Shown: positions 20,061 through 34,036, numbered from the stretch's first letter. The stretch is 64,000 nt of DNA from Hemileia vastatrix (GCA_030280995.1 JASXTE010000001.1:1525501-1589500); one strand, 5' to 3'. Made by a program: numbers and translations. Notes: a model not told the origin generated them from the sequence alone.

Positions 20061-21320
20061 TTAAAATTGCGTTGAAAAATGTTGGAGTGTTATTGGAAGG
20101 ATTTTCGCCCTTATACTAGTTGATTGAGAAATAGAAGTGTTGGATATAGTCGGAGGTGAATCAACTTGTTCATCTTCATACAGCTCTAACCATTGATCTT
20201 TGAGGTCAGCAAGTAGGTTATGAAGTATAGTGCAACACAGAATCCAGTTGATCACCGCCTCCATTTCAGATTTATTTCTAAGAGGACTTCTTAATTCCCT
20301 TAAACTAGAAAAACGGCCTTTCAAGATTCCAATAGAATGTTCAATACGGACTCTTGACTTTGCCAAATGATTGTTGAATTTGGCATTTTGACTGTCTTCT
20401 GAAGCTGCTCCCCGAAAAGCAGGAAGTACATACTTTCCATTCTCATAAGCAGAATCTGCAAGAAGATACTGATTTTCATCAAAGAATTTTTCAGGTTCAT
20501 TTGAAATATGCATTCTTTGGAAGACGTAGGAGTCATGACATGAGCCAGGATAGCCAGCAAAGAATGATATAAATTTTTTGTTTACGTCACATATAAGCTG
20601 AACGTTAATTGAATATCTATAAAGAAGATATATTTGTTTGTGTTAGTTTCAAGGAGGATGAAAGGAGTTAAAAATAATCTACCTCTTTTTACGGTCAAAG
20701 TAATTGTTTCCACCTTGAGCAGGTTTCTGGCTCAAAGGAATAGTAGTACCATCAACAAAACCAATACATCCTGGAAAGCCCTCTGCTTGCATAACCTGAG
20801 ATGATTCAAGTCGCTCTTCTTTTGTTGGCCAGGTGAGAAGTTGAGATTCCAAGGAGTTGATGGCAGTGATACATCGTTTGGTATAAGTGTTAACTGAACC
20901 ATACCCTAAATCAAAGACATTTTCTAAACGTTTCAAAGCGGCTCCATTACCATTTGAACCCAAACAACATAGTGTGATGGCCAATTGAATTGAAGGATGT
21001 TGTTGTTCTTTTTGAGAATTATTGTGAAATATGGGATGATCCTGAATAAGCTCAAGCAATTTAAGGAAACATTCCTGAGAAGTCCTGAACAGCCATCTAA
21101 AACTGGGTGTAGATAGTTTAAGAAGTGTTTGGATGGTGTACTTGGGGGTATGAAGTACTTGAGGCTTTCTGGGAAGAAGGTAACGTTTCCTGGCCATTTT
21201 TGATAAAACGACAAAATCTTCTTCTAGATCAGAATCGGAATCAGAGTCCAAGAGCAGTTCAAGCGCCATGAAAGTCATTGCTTTATGTAATTTATCACGA
21301 TTTGAAAGTGAGGAAGGCAT
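20061..21320 (-). CDS. PIF/Harbinger transposase, complete, two exons
   Basis: Exon 1 is 21320-20683, exon 2 is 20616-20061, separated by a 66-bp GT-AG intron; the joined frame is 398 codons with no internal stop. The N-terminus has an acidic Ser/Asp run; a helix-turn-helix-like segment (around QLAITLCCLGSNGNGAALK) follows. The DDE blocks are visible: GFVDGTTIPL (first Asp), GYPGSCHDSYVFQRM (second Asp), LADSAYENGKYVLPAFRG, then RIEHSIGILKGRFSSLREL with the catalytic Glu. The splice falls between NNYFDRKK and RYSINVQ. Length of about 400 residues is usual for Harbinger nucleases. Intact frame, intact ends and matching target repeats suggest a recent, possibly still active copy. Confidence 0.92.
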
Positions 21321-21631
21321 GACTCTTATATGATATGATATGAAGATGTAAATGATGTATGATGTTTTGGGTTATGAAGTGTTATGCTGTGGAGTGCTGC
21401 GTATGAATGGGATGATGCTGACAAATCAGTGAAATGGGACTTGATGGTGAAATCAGCACTTTTGGTTGAGAAAGTGCGGATTTGAGTGAAATAAGTGACT
21501 TATTTCATTTTGAAATCCACCAGTATTGGGGCTAGTGTGTTTTGGAAATCCGCACTTATTTAAGTGCGGATTTGGTCAAATTTAAGTGCGGATTTGTAAG
21601 TGCGGATTTGCCAGAACTGACACCCCCTAAT

Positions 21632-23105
21632 ATAAAGATTTCATGGAATTTAAAATCAACATGATATCTTTGATGACTCAACATGATCCTAAATTCCTGA
21701 TTCTCACAGGTGAGCACCCTTTTGATCTTATTTAAATATCTCTTTATAGAGTGAATGTCACTTAATCATAGCTCAAATATCTCTAGCTCTCTCTCCCCCC
21801 TATTGGACTTCAAGATTTAGGATTAAATAAATTAAAATTTCAAAATGCTTAACATTCTCCTGGAGAATTATACTAGAAGAAACAGATGGTGGTTGGGAGA
21901 CCACTGATCTGTATGAATTTAAAGAAACAAGAAGGACATTGACTTGTGAAACAAAGGTAAATATGATGTGAGGAGTATTCCACCCAGCTCTATGATGATA
22001 GAAAGAATATTCTCTACTCAATTTAGAATCACAGGATGACACTCCACCTGATGAGGGAATGCAAGGAGAAATCTACTTGACTTGTGATGTGGGGACTAAA
22101 ATTCATCTGGATATGATATGAAAGGAAAAATTAACTTGGCTTAAAAATAGCTAATAATTCAACAGTGCAATGGATCTCTGGCTATTAATTTATTATAGAA
22201 AAAAATAGAATTTTGTTTTTGGGTGTTTTTATATAGTTAAAATGAGTGACATATATATTACAGTAATTATAATGAGAATATAGCTTTACCTGATGATTGA
22301 TTAGAGTAAAAAAGATTCCAAATAAATTAATTTTTAAATCAATTTGTACTCTCATTTATCATCAGTATAGGTTAGACAGTAAATAGGGTTCAATAAGGTC
22401 CAAAAAGTATGTATTTTTATGTGACAAGACAACTGTACATGTGCATGAAATAATGATATGTAGTAATAATATTATAATTCTTATCATAAATCAGTACTTA
22501 AAGCTTAAAATAGAAGTAATTTTTCTAAAGGAGACTACTTGGATAAAAGCTTAAAAGCTGAACCCTCCCTAACCCACCTGGTAAATCAATCTGTGGATAT
22601 CTCCATTTTTCCTCCCTGAAATTGTACTTTTTTACTTACCCCATATGTTAAATGCCCCTAATTTTAGAAAAGCTACAAATTATCTATCCTTCATTCCCCT
22701 AACTGGAAGAGAATTTAAGAAATAAAAAATAAGTAAAAAAAAACTGAGATAAAATAAGAAAAAAGAAAAACTGATATCATACAAAGAGTATAAACCTCAT
22801 CAATTTAAAATGATTCCTTAAAATCTCACTCTAACTATAAGTTTTAACTTCTTTCTTCATATAGCCTGAAAAAAATGTAACCTTACTCACTTTTACTATA
22901 AGTATTACTTGGGGGACATCTTGTCATGTTTATTTTCAAGTTTTTTTCCTATTTATATATATATATATATGATAATATAGTTTACTTATGCCTATCATTT
23001 TAGATTCCTATAATGAAACTATTTCATCTTCTCTTAAGTGTTCTAGTGCTTGATGTTTCACCAACTCACTATGATGGGTTTCCTTGGGTATTGTGGCAAG
23101 TAGGG
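21632..23105. other. Intergenic DNA, no gene recognised
   Basis: AT-rich with no supportable coding frame. A minus-strand frame at 21800-22042 has protein-like composition but no recognised family. Confidence 0.4.
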
Positions 23106-24281
23106 TGTCAGTGTGTGCTAGTGTCTAAGTATGATTTAATAGTAAATATTAATGGTACTACTACTTATTGATAAATGATTTAGTGATTAAAACTCAGGGG
23201 AAGGCTAATAATATATTTATTCTCAATTAAAATCACAATACTTGGATTTTTATGCATGCTAGAGGTGGAAAATAGATCAATAAAATATAATTATAGCTTA
23301 TATAAAGATAATATCAATTTATAAATGCTTTATAATATATTTATATATGATAATAACTGTGTTGTAGTGTTTTTTTTAATGTTTAGTAAGTTAGTCATGT
23401 CCAATAACCCATCAAATCCTCCCTTACTTATACCAAAATCCACTTGGGTGCACAGAAATTCAATCGAGATGATGTCACTGCTATCCCCGGCAATTACAGA
23501 ACTTTGGGGGCCCATCACTACCCCATGGCGTCCACTTCAAGAAGTTTTAACACCCAGACCTCCAGTAAGGACCCTCCATCACAATTAATGATACCACAGA
23601 ACCATGCCATAAATAGAATAAACAGATATAAGCAGATACCATAAAGAAACAGGTAAAATAACTCATCCAAAGAGTATATAATGAAACCCAAAGCATATAA
23701 AAGAACCAAATAAACTTTCCAAGCTCCTAATTACATCCCCAAGCATCCATATTACCCATTAATGATATCCCAACACATTAATCTGTGAAACTCCATCAAA
23801 GGAAGCAGATTAAGTTGTCCAAACTGGATATATGCTCCTGAAATAGGTGTATATGCTTGTTAAGGCCTTGTGAGTCCACTGAATACATCCATATGACCTA
23901 AAATAAGCCAAAAATAAAGGTTATAGGCTATTAAGAGGTTAAAACCCACTTATAGACAAAAATATACATAATATAACTATATATTTCACTGAATATGAGG
24001 TTTATGTATACATATAAGCTTATGTATGTCTATAATTACTTAATATCACTTAAGATAAGTATATTATGACTCCATTAACACCTTAATAAGTATTATTAGG
24101 CTATGGATAAGCTATTTAAACTACTATAAGTCATATAATAGTGTAATAATTATATATATATGTATTATAACCATATATATAAGTATTTTAACCTTATTTT
24201 TAAGTTATAATATTAATGTAATTAAGCTTATCCAATTTTAAACATAAGAATTACTCAGCCCTGGAGATACCTAGGCTGACA
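23106..24281 (-). mobile_element. Solo LTR of the 1.18-kb Ty3 family
   Basis: 1176 bp matching the LTRs at 29649-30824 and 37536-38718, with TGTCAG and CTGACA termini and a perfect 5-bp target duplication TAGGG at 23101-23105 and 24282-24286. Orientation is inferred from the full-length element. The open frames within it recur in all three LTR copies and are not genes. Confidence 0.93.
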
Positions 24282-24286
24282 TAGGG

Positions 24287-26439
24287 AGTGAAAGTTAATG
24301 TACCTACCAACATATTACCCTGATATAAACCCCATTTAAAAAGTGTTCAAAATTCTAAACTCTAACATTCTAAATTATAGAAAGTTATAAGATGAGGATT
24401 AAGATTAAGATATTATTGAGGCATATATGAAGTTACTGTTTCCTACAAAATTGATCTAAAAAAGTTTAATGATATTTCATATCTTAATAAGTTCAGCTTT
24501 GTAGATACACAGATGTGTGTGATTGAATTAAGATAAGGAATTAATATATATATTTTTTGAGTTGATATTAATTAGAAGGAAATATGGGACTTTAGAGGGA
24601 GAGTAATAGATGGAAAGTACCTGGAAAGAAGTCCTTGAGATTTTTTATACATAGGACCTTCCAGAAACCACCACCTCATCTTATTCTCCAGTTCTATTTT
24701 CCCTCCTAAAACCACTCAATTATCCTCAGAATATGACTTATTGACCTAACATTTAAAATATGATGCAGTTCTTTTCTCCTTTATCTCAAGATTTATTGAT
24801 ATTGATGAAGAGAAACTTTGAGATGTTTTGTCACTTTTTTCTACAGATGGAAAGGGCTGTGGAAAGAATACTTGCGCTAAATATTAATATTGACATAGCT
24901 AATAACATTCTCCTGCCTCTAAACAGCAAAATGAAGCTAAATATTACCTAATTATCATTTTATCAACCTATTTGTTGAACCTCAAGAGTGTCCTGAATTC
25001 ATGCCAACCCCCCTCCGCCTTTCATTTTTTGATACCATCTAAAATGGCAACCAAAATGCACAAAACCTCATCTATTTTAGCAGAAACACAAACAGATGGT
25101 TTTTAAATTTCCTTCTGAGACTTTTATTGACAATATAACTCACTCAAATTGTTATTTTTGTGCTGATAACCCCTGGTGACCCTCATCCAAAAATAAATTG
25201 TTTTCACCTCATTTTCATTCAATTTTTGAAAGTTTAAGGTCTCAAATCATTATCATGCATCTTTATCTTTCATTATAAGGTGGTATTAACCTTCTAGGAT
25301 GTCTCATTCTTAATTTATTCTCTTTAATTTTTCCAAAAACTCAAATTTATAAAAAACTGTTGGAGTGATGCAATATCTGGCTTCATGAATGTAATCTACA
25401 GACTTTCAAGATACAGAAATTGAGTTGAAATGTTGTGAATGAACCATTATTTAGGTATTTATTTAGAAAAAAAAATTTCAAGGACCGACTTCCGGGCACT
25501 GTACATTCTATATTTTTTGCTTGTGAAACCAAAAATAAATAAATAAATAAGAGGAAAGAAAAGAAGAAAAAATTGAATCAAAATAAATACAATTATAAAT
25601 TAGATTAATACACTTACAATAATCACTTTTTTCAAAAACTAATATAAGTAAAAAACTTGTATAACTTCTTATACTACTCATAATAGTAAACATAATCCAA
25701 ATAGAACATCAATCCATCACCAAAAACTTCTTTTAAAAAATTCTTAAAATACCATAATCTAAAAATATCTCAAAAAATTCTATCATAGTTCTTCTCTGTT
25801 GACAAAAAAAAATACATGATGATCACTTATCATTTTCATCTTGATTATTGCAATCAAAAAACCACAATATATATATATATATATATACTATTAAATATAA
25901 AGCTTTAACTAAAACCAAAATTAAATGAAGCTGAGATTTAATTAACTCTTAAACTAAGCTCTAAGTAAGAAAACAATTACTAAAACCTTACAACTTTGTA
26001 ACCAAAAAAAAGTGACTTCTACTCATCTTCAAGATAAGTATTACTTTTCTTTTCAACTCAACTTCACCAAAATTTCCACCCTTAAATTCTCTATTTACTT
26101 TCTTCTATCACTACCTTACTCTCTGCTCAACTTTTTTAAGGTTTAAGGTTTAAAATTTTCAAGTTGATTATTTTTGCTTTTCTTGTTATTAAGATTTAAT
26201 CTCCTACATTTTTTGGTGAAATAAATGTTTATGTGAGTGTTTTTAACTTGATATAATAATTTAAATTGAATGGAAATAAGTCATCACCACCTACACTCTC
26301 TATTTTTATGTTACTTTCACAAAAGTTATAATATTTTATGACAGCCACATTCACTGGTCATTTAGACCATCAAGTTTTAAATACTCCATATAAATAAATT
26401 GAAAGAAAAATATTTTATTTTTTTTGGATTTAAGAATGT
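24287..26439. other. Intergenic DNA, no gene recognised
   Basis: Low-complexity AT-rich sequence, including (AT)n runs at about 25866-25888. No gene or element was recognised. A frame at 24760-24951 is open but has no identifiable domain. Confidence 0.4.
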
Positions 26440-27030
26440 AAGATAAAATCCCCTTAGCAATTTTTCTACCAATGGGAAAGACTACCTGTGGCATCAAAGT
26501 CTGAAAGATTTCATCCTCCTTGACATTAAAGAAATCAATTTTTTAAATATTTCTAGTAGTATATTATTCCAAGTATACTATAAAGCCTTGGTCATGTTCT
26601 CCTTAGTCTTTGGTTAGCTATAGATCATAAATACTTCATTTGAGAACCTTCAAACTATTTTCAATAGGATGAGTACATTAGGTGATGGGGAAGGACCAGT
26701 CCCCTCAATCTTGAAACAAATAATCTGATGCAGTTTTAGAAATATGAATTGGAGTTTTATCCTCCATGAGGATAAGGGTTTTTCAATTATCAATAAATTC
26801 CAAAAAATCGACAAGAAACTCTCAGTGTAGATTTTCTTTATCAAGGTTTTCAAGGTTTAACATTGAGAAGGAAACACACCAATAATTTTTTTTCATCTTT
26901 CAAGTACCACACTAGCTAATTCTTAAAAGTCTTTTCAATTTCAAAAATATGACTCATCCCACCATAACACCTTCTCCAGTCATCCATCTATCATAAACAA
27001 AAGATGAGCACAAGCAAAGCTAAGACATCT
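26440..27030 (-). pseudogene. Tc1/mariner-type transposase remnant
   Basis: In shifting minus-strand frames the conserved blocks of Tc1/mariner DDE transposases appear in order: SFACAHL, then LEKVLWWDESYF (first Asp region), FEIEKTFKN, then LILMEDKTPIH with the second Asp (about 26765), ISKTASDYLFQ, HPIEN with the Glu (about 26640) followed by LKVLK, and finally a stretch like MSRRM. Multiple stops and frameshifts make it a dead copy. Ends and TA target repeats were not found. Confidence 0.65.
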
Positions 27031-27350
27031 TCTTTAATATTGAATTGAATTAAATTGATATACATTATATATATATTCTGAAACATACATGCTTGAAGAA
27101 ACCAAGCTCATGATAATGTTTATTTATTTATCGTATTTATTTTTATTGGAAAGTGTAAAATGATACTCTAGCTATGATGGAATCATTTATAGGATGGAAG
27201 ATTATTAGTACAGTTGAATCTGAGGATACATCTTAACTCACACTAATCTTGGGGAGGAGGAGATACTCATTTGGTTAGTCACCTATGAATTTTTATGTAT
27301 CCACCCATGTTCTGGCTTGAAACTATGGCATTTTTTTTTGATGGTGTGGT

Positions 27351-28380
27351 TGTGGTCATCCTACATTGGCTGGGGCCTTTGTTGTGTAGTTTGGTACAGT
27401 TTGGTGATGTCTTAAATGGAATTGATTTCTGTTTATGTGTTTTTCTAGATTCTTAGACTGAATATTGGAGATATAAAGATGAGGCTATTATCATTGAATA
27501 GTCCTGTTTTTCTCTATATTTTATGTTTTGATGATTTTTTTATACTCTAAGTTTTATGGGCTCTTTTGGTCACTTTTAATTTTTACTATAACTGTTTAAT
27601 TTTGTTTTTTGCATTTTTTGGGCTAATCTTAAGTCTTAGGGTTAGATGCTTAGTAAAATTAATAGCCCTGGTTTTTCTCCATGTTTTATGTCTTGATTAT
27701 TTTTTAGTATATTTAAAGTTTTAAGGTGTTTTCTTTTATTTTCTGGTTTTTTAGTTGTCTTTAGTGGTTTTCTGGCTTCAGGGGCCCCCCCCAACTCAGT
27801 TGTAGCATGCTGGGGAGCCCTTCTAAAGGGGTTTTTATGCAATTTGGCTGGCAGAAGTGCCAAATTAGTTGCTTTAGCATATAATTTTAGATGGGGGTTT
27901 GTGTTTACATACTGAATAAGACAGTTTGGGGCACTTTAATTATCATACAACAATCTGGTAGTTAGATCACTGTTTCTTGCTCAGTTTTCACTGTTTTTTG
28001 GCCACAATTGGCTATTTTTGTTGCAAGGTGAGTTCTTAATTTAACTCTACTTTGGAAACTGGTTTCTATGGTGTAGCTTTGCAACCTGCATCAAGTATTA
28101 TTGCTTTTTCCTGTGAAACAAGTGCACAGTGTTTTTGGTTTTTTGGTGTGTATATATCTGAATTTCAGGTTTTCTTTGGTTTGCAGTCATCTGGGCTACT
28201 TTCTTGACTTGTTAAGAATTCAAGAAGCTGTTAGCAGGGGTATTGTAACCGTCTCCAATTTGCTGCATCATATTAATCTCACCTGGTATTTCTCAAAGGG
28301 ACAGGGGATTTTCTCTTTTATTTTTCTTCAACTCCCTTGTTAAAGGCCTATAGCCAGTACTATAGGATTGTTTAAATTTC
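27351..28380 (+). repeat. 5' LTR of the plus-strand Ty3 element
   Basis: Begins TGTGGTCATCC and matches 50659-51690 throughout, including GGCTGGGGCCTTTGTTGTG and CCACAATTGGCTAT. The 3' boundary is uncertain because the terminal bases differ between copies (near TATAGGATT). Confidence 0.8.
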
Positions 28381-28483
28381 TGGATCCAAACATAAAGTAA
28401 CGATTTGTTAGCTTTTTATATTTTCTTTTACTTTTGGACTCTCTTCTTTGGTTGAAAATGGGGTGTAAGGAATATATTGGACC

Positions 28484-29475
28484 ATGGCTTCTGGACCCTC
28501 TTTCTCTAGTGGTGGTAGTGGTACATCTGGTGCTGCTGAGGATGTTAATCATCCTGTTTCTGTTAGGACCTCTGTCAGGATCAAGTCCTGGAAGGGGCCT
28601 ATGTTTATGGGGGAGGATGTGAAGATGTTTCTGGAGCTTTTTGAAGCTTCCTGGAATGTGGATGGTGCTTTTCACTTGGACTTGGTGAAGCAAGTCATCT
28701 TCTATATTAGTGACAGGGCTTTTGTGAAGGAGGTTTCTGCTATGGAGAGTTATAGAAGAAAGGATTGGAAAAATTTTTGTCTGCAGAAGATAGACAGGTG
28801 GGGATCCAGGTACTCTATGGTGGATCTCAATATTATTTCAAGTGAATGGAAATCTTATGGTGGGATGTAAAATTTTCACTCCAATAGGAAGTTTGTGGCT
28901 CAGTTAAAGCCAGTGGTGGACTACTTGGTGGATATTCAGGAGATGGAAAGTACTGAATCTTCAAGGGATATTTTCTGGTCTGCTCTGGCAAGAGAGGTCA
29001 GAATTGATGTGTTGAAGGAGTTGTAAAAGAAGGACAAAATGAAGGTTTTTACAATGGGAACCAGAAGTTGCCTTCACTTTCTGTGGTGAAGGAGTTTGTG
29101 GAGGAAAACCTCAAACTATTGGCACTGAATTCTTGCCAAGAAGATAGCACCAAGTATGTTAGCAAGTTCAGTGAAGACTTTGCTGAATATGTGGAGGATC
29201 TAAGAAAGCAGAAGAAGAGTATGAAAAAGGGTAAGGCTCCTGAGAAGCCTAAAGAGGTTGATCCAGTAGTGGAGCAGTTGGCTGATCTGAAAAACAGCTA
29301 CATATTTGGGTTCAGGAGGCTCAGAAGGCCAATAAGGCTCCTTCTCAGCCTAGGGATTTTAAAAGGAGGGCTGGTAGAAGTGATCCTTGGGTCTGCTTTA
29401 CTGTAGCAGAAAGGTTCACAACTCCAATGATTGTTGGGCACTGAATAGAGATGTGTCTGAAGGGAAGGAGGAATC
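28484..29475 (+). pseudogene. Gag of the plus-strand Ty3 element
   Basis: Starts at ATG 28484 (MASGPSFSSGGSGTSG) about 100 bp after the LTR. Acidic and Lys-rich helical regions follow (VKEFVEENLKLLALNSC, FAEYVEDLRKQKKSMKKG). Near 29390-29430 a zinc-knuckle-like arrangement YCSRKVHNSNDC is visible if one base shift is allowed. Stops at about 28868 and 29023 and at least two frameshifts disable it. The coding sequence continues after the nested element at 38724. Confidence 0.65.
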
Positions 29476-29648
29476 AGATGGGAAATTTTCAAGCTCCCTG
29501 ATGGTTCTTTTGTTAAGCATAATAATAGTAAGGCTCCAGTGAGCTTAGTGAGGAGGAAACATAATTTAAACTCAAGGGGCCAAGGTTTGAAGAGTTGCCT
29601 AATGAGGCTTCCTCTTCTGGCAAAGGTGGAGATTATGGAGAGGAAGAA

Positions 29649-30824
29649 TGTCAGTGTGAGCTAGTATCTAAGTATGATTTAATAGTAAATATTAATGGTC
29701 CTTCTACTTATTGTTAAATGATTTAGTGATTAAACCTAAGGGGAAGATTAATAAAATAGTTATTCTCAATTTAAACTCACAATACTTAGATTTTATGTGT
29801 GCTAGTGGTGGAAAATAGATAAATAAAATATAGTTATAGCTTATATAAAGATAATATCAATTTATAAATGCTTTAAAATATATTTATATATAATAATATA
29901 TGTTTTATAGTGTTTATTTCTTGTGTAGTAAGTAAGTGATGTCTAATAACCCATCAAATTCTCCCTTACTTATACCAAAATCCACTGGAGTGCACAGACC
30001 TTCAATCCAGATGATGTCATTTATATACCAGAAAATTACATCACTTTGAAGGCCCATCACCTCCCTATGGCGTCCAATTAAAGAATATTAAACACCCAGA
30101 CCTCCAGTAATGACCCTCCTTCAAAATTAATGATACCACAAACCCATACCATAAATAGAATAAACAGATAAAAGCTGATACCATAAAGAAACAGGTAAAA
30201 TAACTCATCCAAAGAGTATATAATGAAACACAAAGCATATAAAAGAACCAAATTAACTGTCCAAGCTCCTAATAACATCTCCAAGCATCTATCTTACCCA
30301 GTAATGATATCCCAACCCATAAATCTGTGAAACTACATCAAAGGAAGCAGATTAAGTTGTCTAAACTGGATATATGCGCCTGAAGTAGGTGTATATGCTT
30401 GTTAAGGCTTTGTGAGTCCACTGAATACATCCATATGACCTAAAATAAGCCAAAAAATAAAGGTTATAGGCTATTAAGAGGTTAAAACCCACTTATAGAC
30501 AAAAATATACATAATATAACTACATATTTCACTGAATATGAGGTTTATGTATACATATAAGCTTATGTATGTCTTTAATTACTTAATATCATCTAAGGTA
30601 AGTATATTATGACTCCATAAACACCTTAATAAGTATTATTAGGCTATGGATAAGCTATTTAAACTACTATAAGTCATATAATAGTGTAATAATTATATAT
30701 ATATGTATTATAACAATATATATAAGTATTTTAACCTTATTTTTGAGTTATAATCTTAGTGTAAGTAAAGTTATCTTATTCTAAACATAAGAGTTACTCA
30801 GTCCTGGGGATACCTAGGCTGGAA
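29649..30824 (-). repeat. 3' LTR of Ty3 element 1
   Basis: 1176 bp, closely similar to 37536-38718 and 23106-24281. The terminal TGACA is altered to GGAA at 30821-30824. Confidence 0.9.
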
Positions 30825-30943
30825 CTCCCTCACCCAAAAAAACAATAAAAAATGTCAAGAAATTTTAATTAATAAGTAAGGAGTAAATAGAAAAATAATA
30901 TTTAAATTTTCTATGATATACATACTGAATTAAACAGTATTAT

Positions 30944-32640
30944 TTGGATTTAAATTTTTTCAAGAGATTTTTAAGATCCGAGATTTCATGTTCTGGAATT
31001 CACTGGTCATATTCACTTGATTTATTTTTAAAACTTAATAGATACTCAACTCCCTTTTCTTTTGTAAGGTGTCTCTTTTTAAGTATCTTTTCATTTTCTG
31101 AATTTTCACTTATTTCTTTAGGTTTCTGTTTATGTCCTCCTGATCTTCTTGAAAATAGAGAAGTATCATTAGAATGGTATGGTTTTATAAGAGAAATAGT
31201 AAATACTTGATGTTTTCTATCATATGGTGCATATAGAATAACTTCAACAGCATTGTTACCAACCATCTTTTTTACTACAAATGGTCCAATGAATGGATCT
31301 TCAATTTAAAGTTACAATTTAAATTCAAATTTAGTGTAGAAATAAGTACTTCATCACCCTCTTTGAACGTTTGCTCTCTATGGGCTTTATCCATCTTTTC
31401 TTCTCATACTCAAATGCATTTTTTATGCATTCTTGAGAATGCTTTCTGCATAATTCTTGCATCTGAAGAAAAGATTTTGTACCTGGATGGATATCCAATC
31501 TAGGTAATTTATTAAGAGTTTTAGCAGGGTTATTAGGTACATAACCCAACCATGACTCAAATGGCTTTTTGCCAGTGACAGAATGTACTGTACTATTGTA
31601 TGCAAATTCTAAACCTGGGATAAGAGTTACCCAATCATGGGTGAATTTGTCATTGTCTTCAAATTCAATACCAAAAGCACAATATCTGTTTATCATATGC
31701 TCTAATGTTTGTATCATTCTTTCTTCTAGCCCATCATTTTGTGGATGGTGTGCTGTAGAAAGTTTTAATTGACACCCTGAAAATTACATAAGTGATGTCC
31801 ATAACTCAGAAGTAAAGTTTGTATCTGTTTCTGATACTATTGCTTTGGGGAAACCTGCTATATTTAACATTTTTGTCCACCATAAAAAAACTAAGTCCTT
31901 TTCAGAAAACTCTTAGTGGGTAGGAATAAATTTACAAATTTTTGTAAATCTATCTACAATTACCCAGCAAGAGTTATAACTCTTATGCCCTGCTATTAGA
32001 AAACCTGTTACAAAGTCCATGTTAAATATTTCCCATGGAGCTTTTGATTGCTCAATTTGTTGTAATAAACCAGCTCTTTTTCATATTAATCTTTTAGATT
32101 TTTGACAAGAATCACATGTCTCAACATATTTTTGAACATCATCAGACATGTTAATCAACCAAGCTGTATTTTTTACTCTGGTTAATGTTTTATGGAAGTC
32201 AAAATGACCTGACCTGCTAATATATCATCATGACATATACTTAAAATTAACTCCTTCATTGAAGGGGTAATTACAATCACATTGCTTAGTTTTTTTCTGT
32301 AATATATAAAACCATCCTCAATGGAAAACTTTCCTTTTTATAATGCTTCTTTATACTTTTGAGGTAATGTTTTTTTAAAACACTCATTGAAGCATTAGAT
32401 GGATCATTTAATATTGTAGTAGGTTTACTCAAGTCAGGATCTGAAGCATAATTATCAAGAATTGATTGCAAAAATTCATCCTCAAGCTCTAAAATATAAA
32501 TGCCATAAATGTTAATAATCTCTGACTCAGGAACATAAGCAGGATTATCATCATTATTGGGTAGAGGTACTCTATATAACAGTTCTAAATTAGAGTTTAA
32601 GGTTCCTGCTCTATGTGTAATATTCATCCGCCCTCTGTAT
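30944..32640 (-). pseudogene. Integrase region of Ty3 element 1
   Basis: The minus strand encodes, in several frames, the link from RNase H, the zinc-binding and catalytic core of integrase, and the C-terminal domain. Recognisable pieces are QTLEHMINRYCAFGIEFED, HDWVTLIPGLEFAYNSTVHS, KPFESWLGYVPN, and near the end VGNNAVEVILYAPYDRKH followed by SLIKPY. The homologous, better preserved integrase lies at 60468-61609. Several stops and frame changes, so not functional. Confidence 0.8.
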
Positions 32641-32657
32641 TTTTGTACAGCTAATTG

Positions 32658-34036
32658 CTATCTAAACATGTGTCTATTAGGAGTTTTCATGTTTAAGAGT
32701 GACTTAAATGCACTACAGTCAGCTATTAACTCAAATTTTTGGTCTTCAAGGTAATAATTTAGCTTCTCAAGAGCCCATACTACTTCCAAACATTCAAGTT
32801 TAGTAGCACCATATTTCAATTCACTAATTCTTAGAGTACATGAAATATAGCAAATTAATACTTCTGAAATTTTCCCTTCAATAAGTTGTTTTTGATCCAA
32901 AACAGCACCCAAACCAATAAAACTTGCATCTGTATACAATACAAAAGGTAATTGGAAATCTGGTAATCCCAAGATATGAGCTATCATCAAACATTCTTTT
33001 AACTTATCAAAAGCCTGTTGTCTTTCATTGTTCCAAATGAAAGCTTCTTATTTTTTTATCAGTGTGGCCAATGGTGCAGCAATTAATTTGTAGCTTTTAT
33101 ATATTGTCTATATTAACCACACATACCAAGAAAAGATTTTACATCCTTTACATTTTATGGAATTCCAATATTATTGATTGAAGCCACCTTATTTTGGTCT
33201 ACCCATATTTGTAAGCCAGATACAATATTGCCAAGCACTTTTAAAGACTCAAACCCAAATTTACATTTTTTCAATTCAAGGGTCATTTTTATTTCATCCA
33301 TCTTCTGAAATACCTTCTTTAAATAGATTAAGTGTTCATCATATGTCTTAGATATCACTATGATGTCATCAATGTGTACCATTAACCACCCCTCAATCAT
33401 TTCATTATGGAATGTTATATCCATTAACTTCTGAAATACTGAAGAAGCATTTTTTGGTCCAAATGGAATCCTGACATATTTAAATATTCCCATATGTGTT
33501 GTTATCAACAAAAAGTTCTGTGAATTCTTTTCAACAGGAATTTGATGGTACCCTTTATTTCCATCTAGGAAACTTATATATTTAGCACCTTTAAGGGTAG
33601 CATGTATAGAGGCAATCCTTTGAAAGGGATAAATATCATCTATTGTAAATGTATTATTTGCTCTATAATCACCACACAGTCTTGCTTTATCTTGTTAATA
33701 AGAAATTTGCACTGGTGATATTACACAATATTTTGGTGTAGCTTCAACCTTCTCAAGAATGTTCATCTTTAACAACATCTTAATATTTTCCTCTATGTCT
33801 TTCCTCTTCATTGGTGAAGCAGGGTATTGTTTCTTTTTAAGACTAGCAGGAATAATATCCATATCACATGTTAAACTAATTTTCATCTGATGATCTTTTA
33901 CAAGGCCAAGTTCATTGGTCCCATGTGCAAAAGCCTTTGGAAATGCTTTAATTAAGTCCAAAATATTTTTTTTCTCAGATTCACTTATCTGAGTGCCAAA
34001 TGATGCTTTAGAAATTTCTGTTTCCAGAAGTTCCAT
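32658..34036 (-). pseudogene. Reverse transcriptase and RNase H of Ty3 element 1
   Basis: RT blocks in order: PASPMKRKDIEENIKMLLK, CVISPVQ, ARLCGDYRANN, SFLDGNKGYHQIPV, GPKNASSVFQKLMD, and the polymerase active site VHIDDIIVISKT (Asp-Asp kept, about 33364-33375). RNase H follows with LPFVLYTDASFIGLGAVLDQ and KYGATKLECLEVVWALEKL. The frame is interrupted near 33690 and 33150 and at about 33020-33100. Confidence 0.85.

Larger units (their letters stand above)
19073..21628 (-). mobile_element. PIF/Harbinger element, copy B (intact transposase)
   Basis: Complete element of 2556 bp with ends AGGGGGTGTCAGTTCTGGC and inverse, flanked by AAT at 19070-19072 and 21629-21631. Both subterminal zones contain several AAATCCGCACTTA-type motifs in direct and inverted order. 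It encodes an uninterrupted transposase on the minus strand but retains only the first 28 codons of what is probably the Myb-like gene, and no dioxygenase. It could supply transposase to the other copies, but whether it moves without the Myb partner cannot be judged. Confidence 0.9.
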
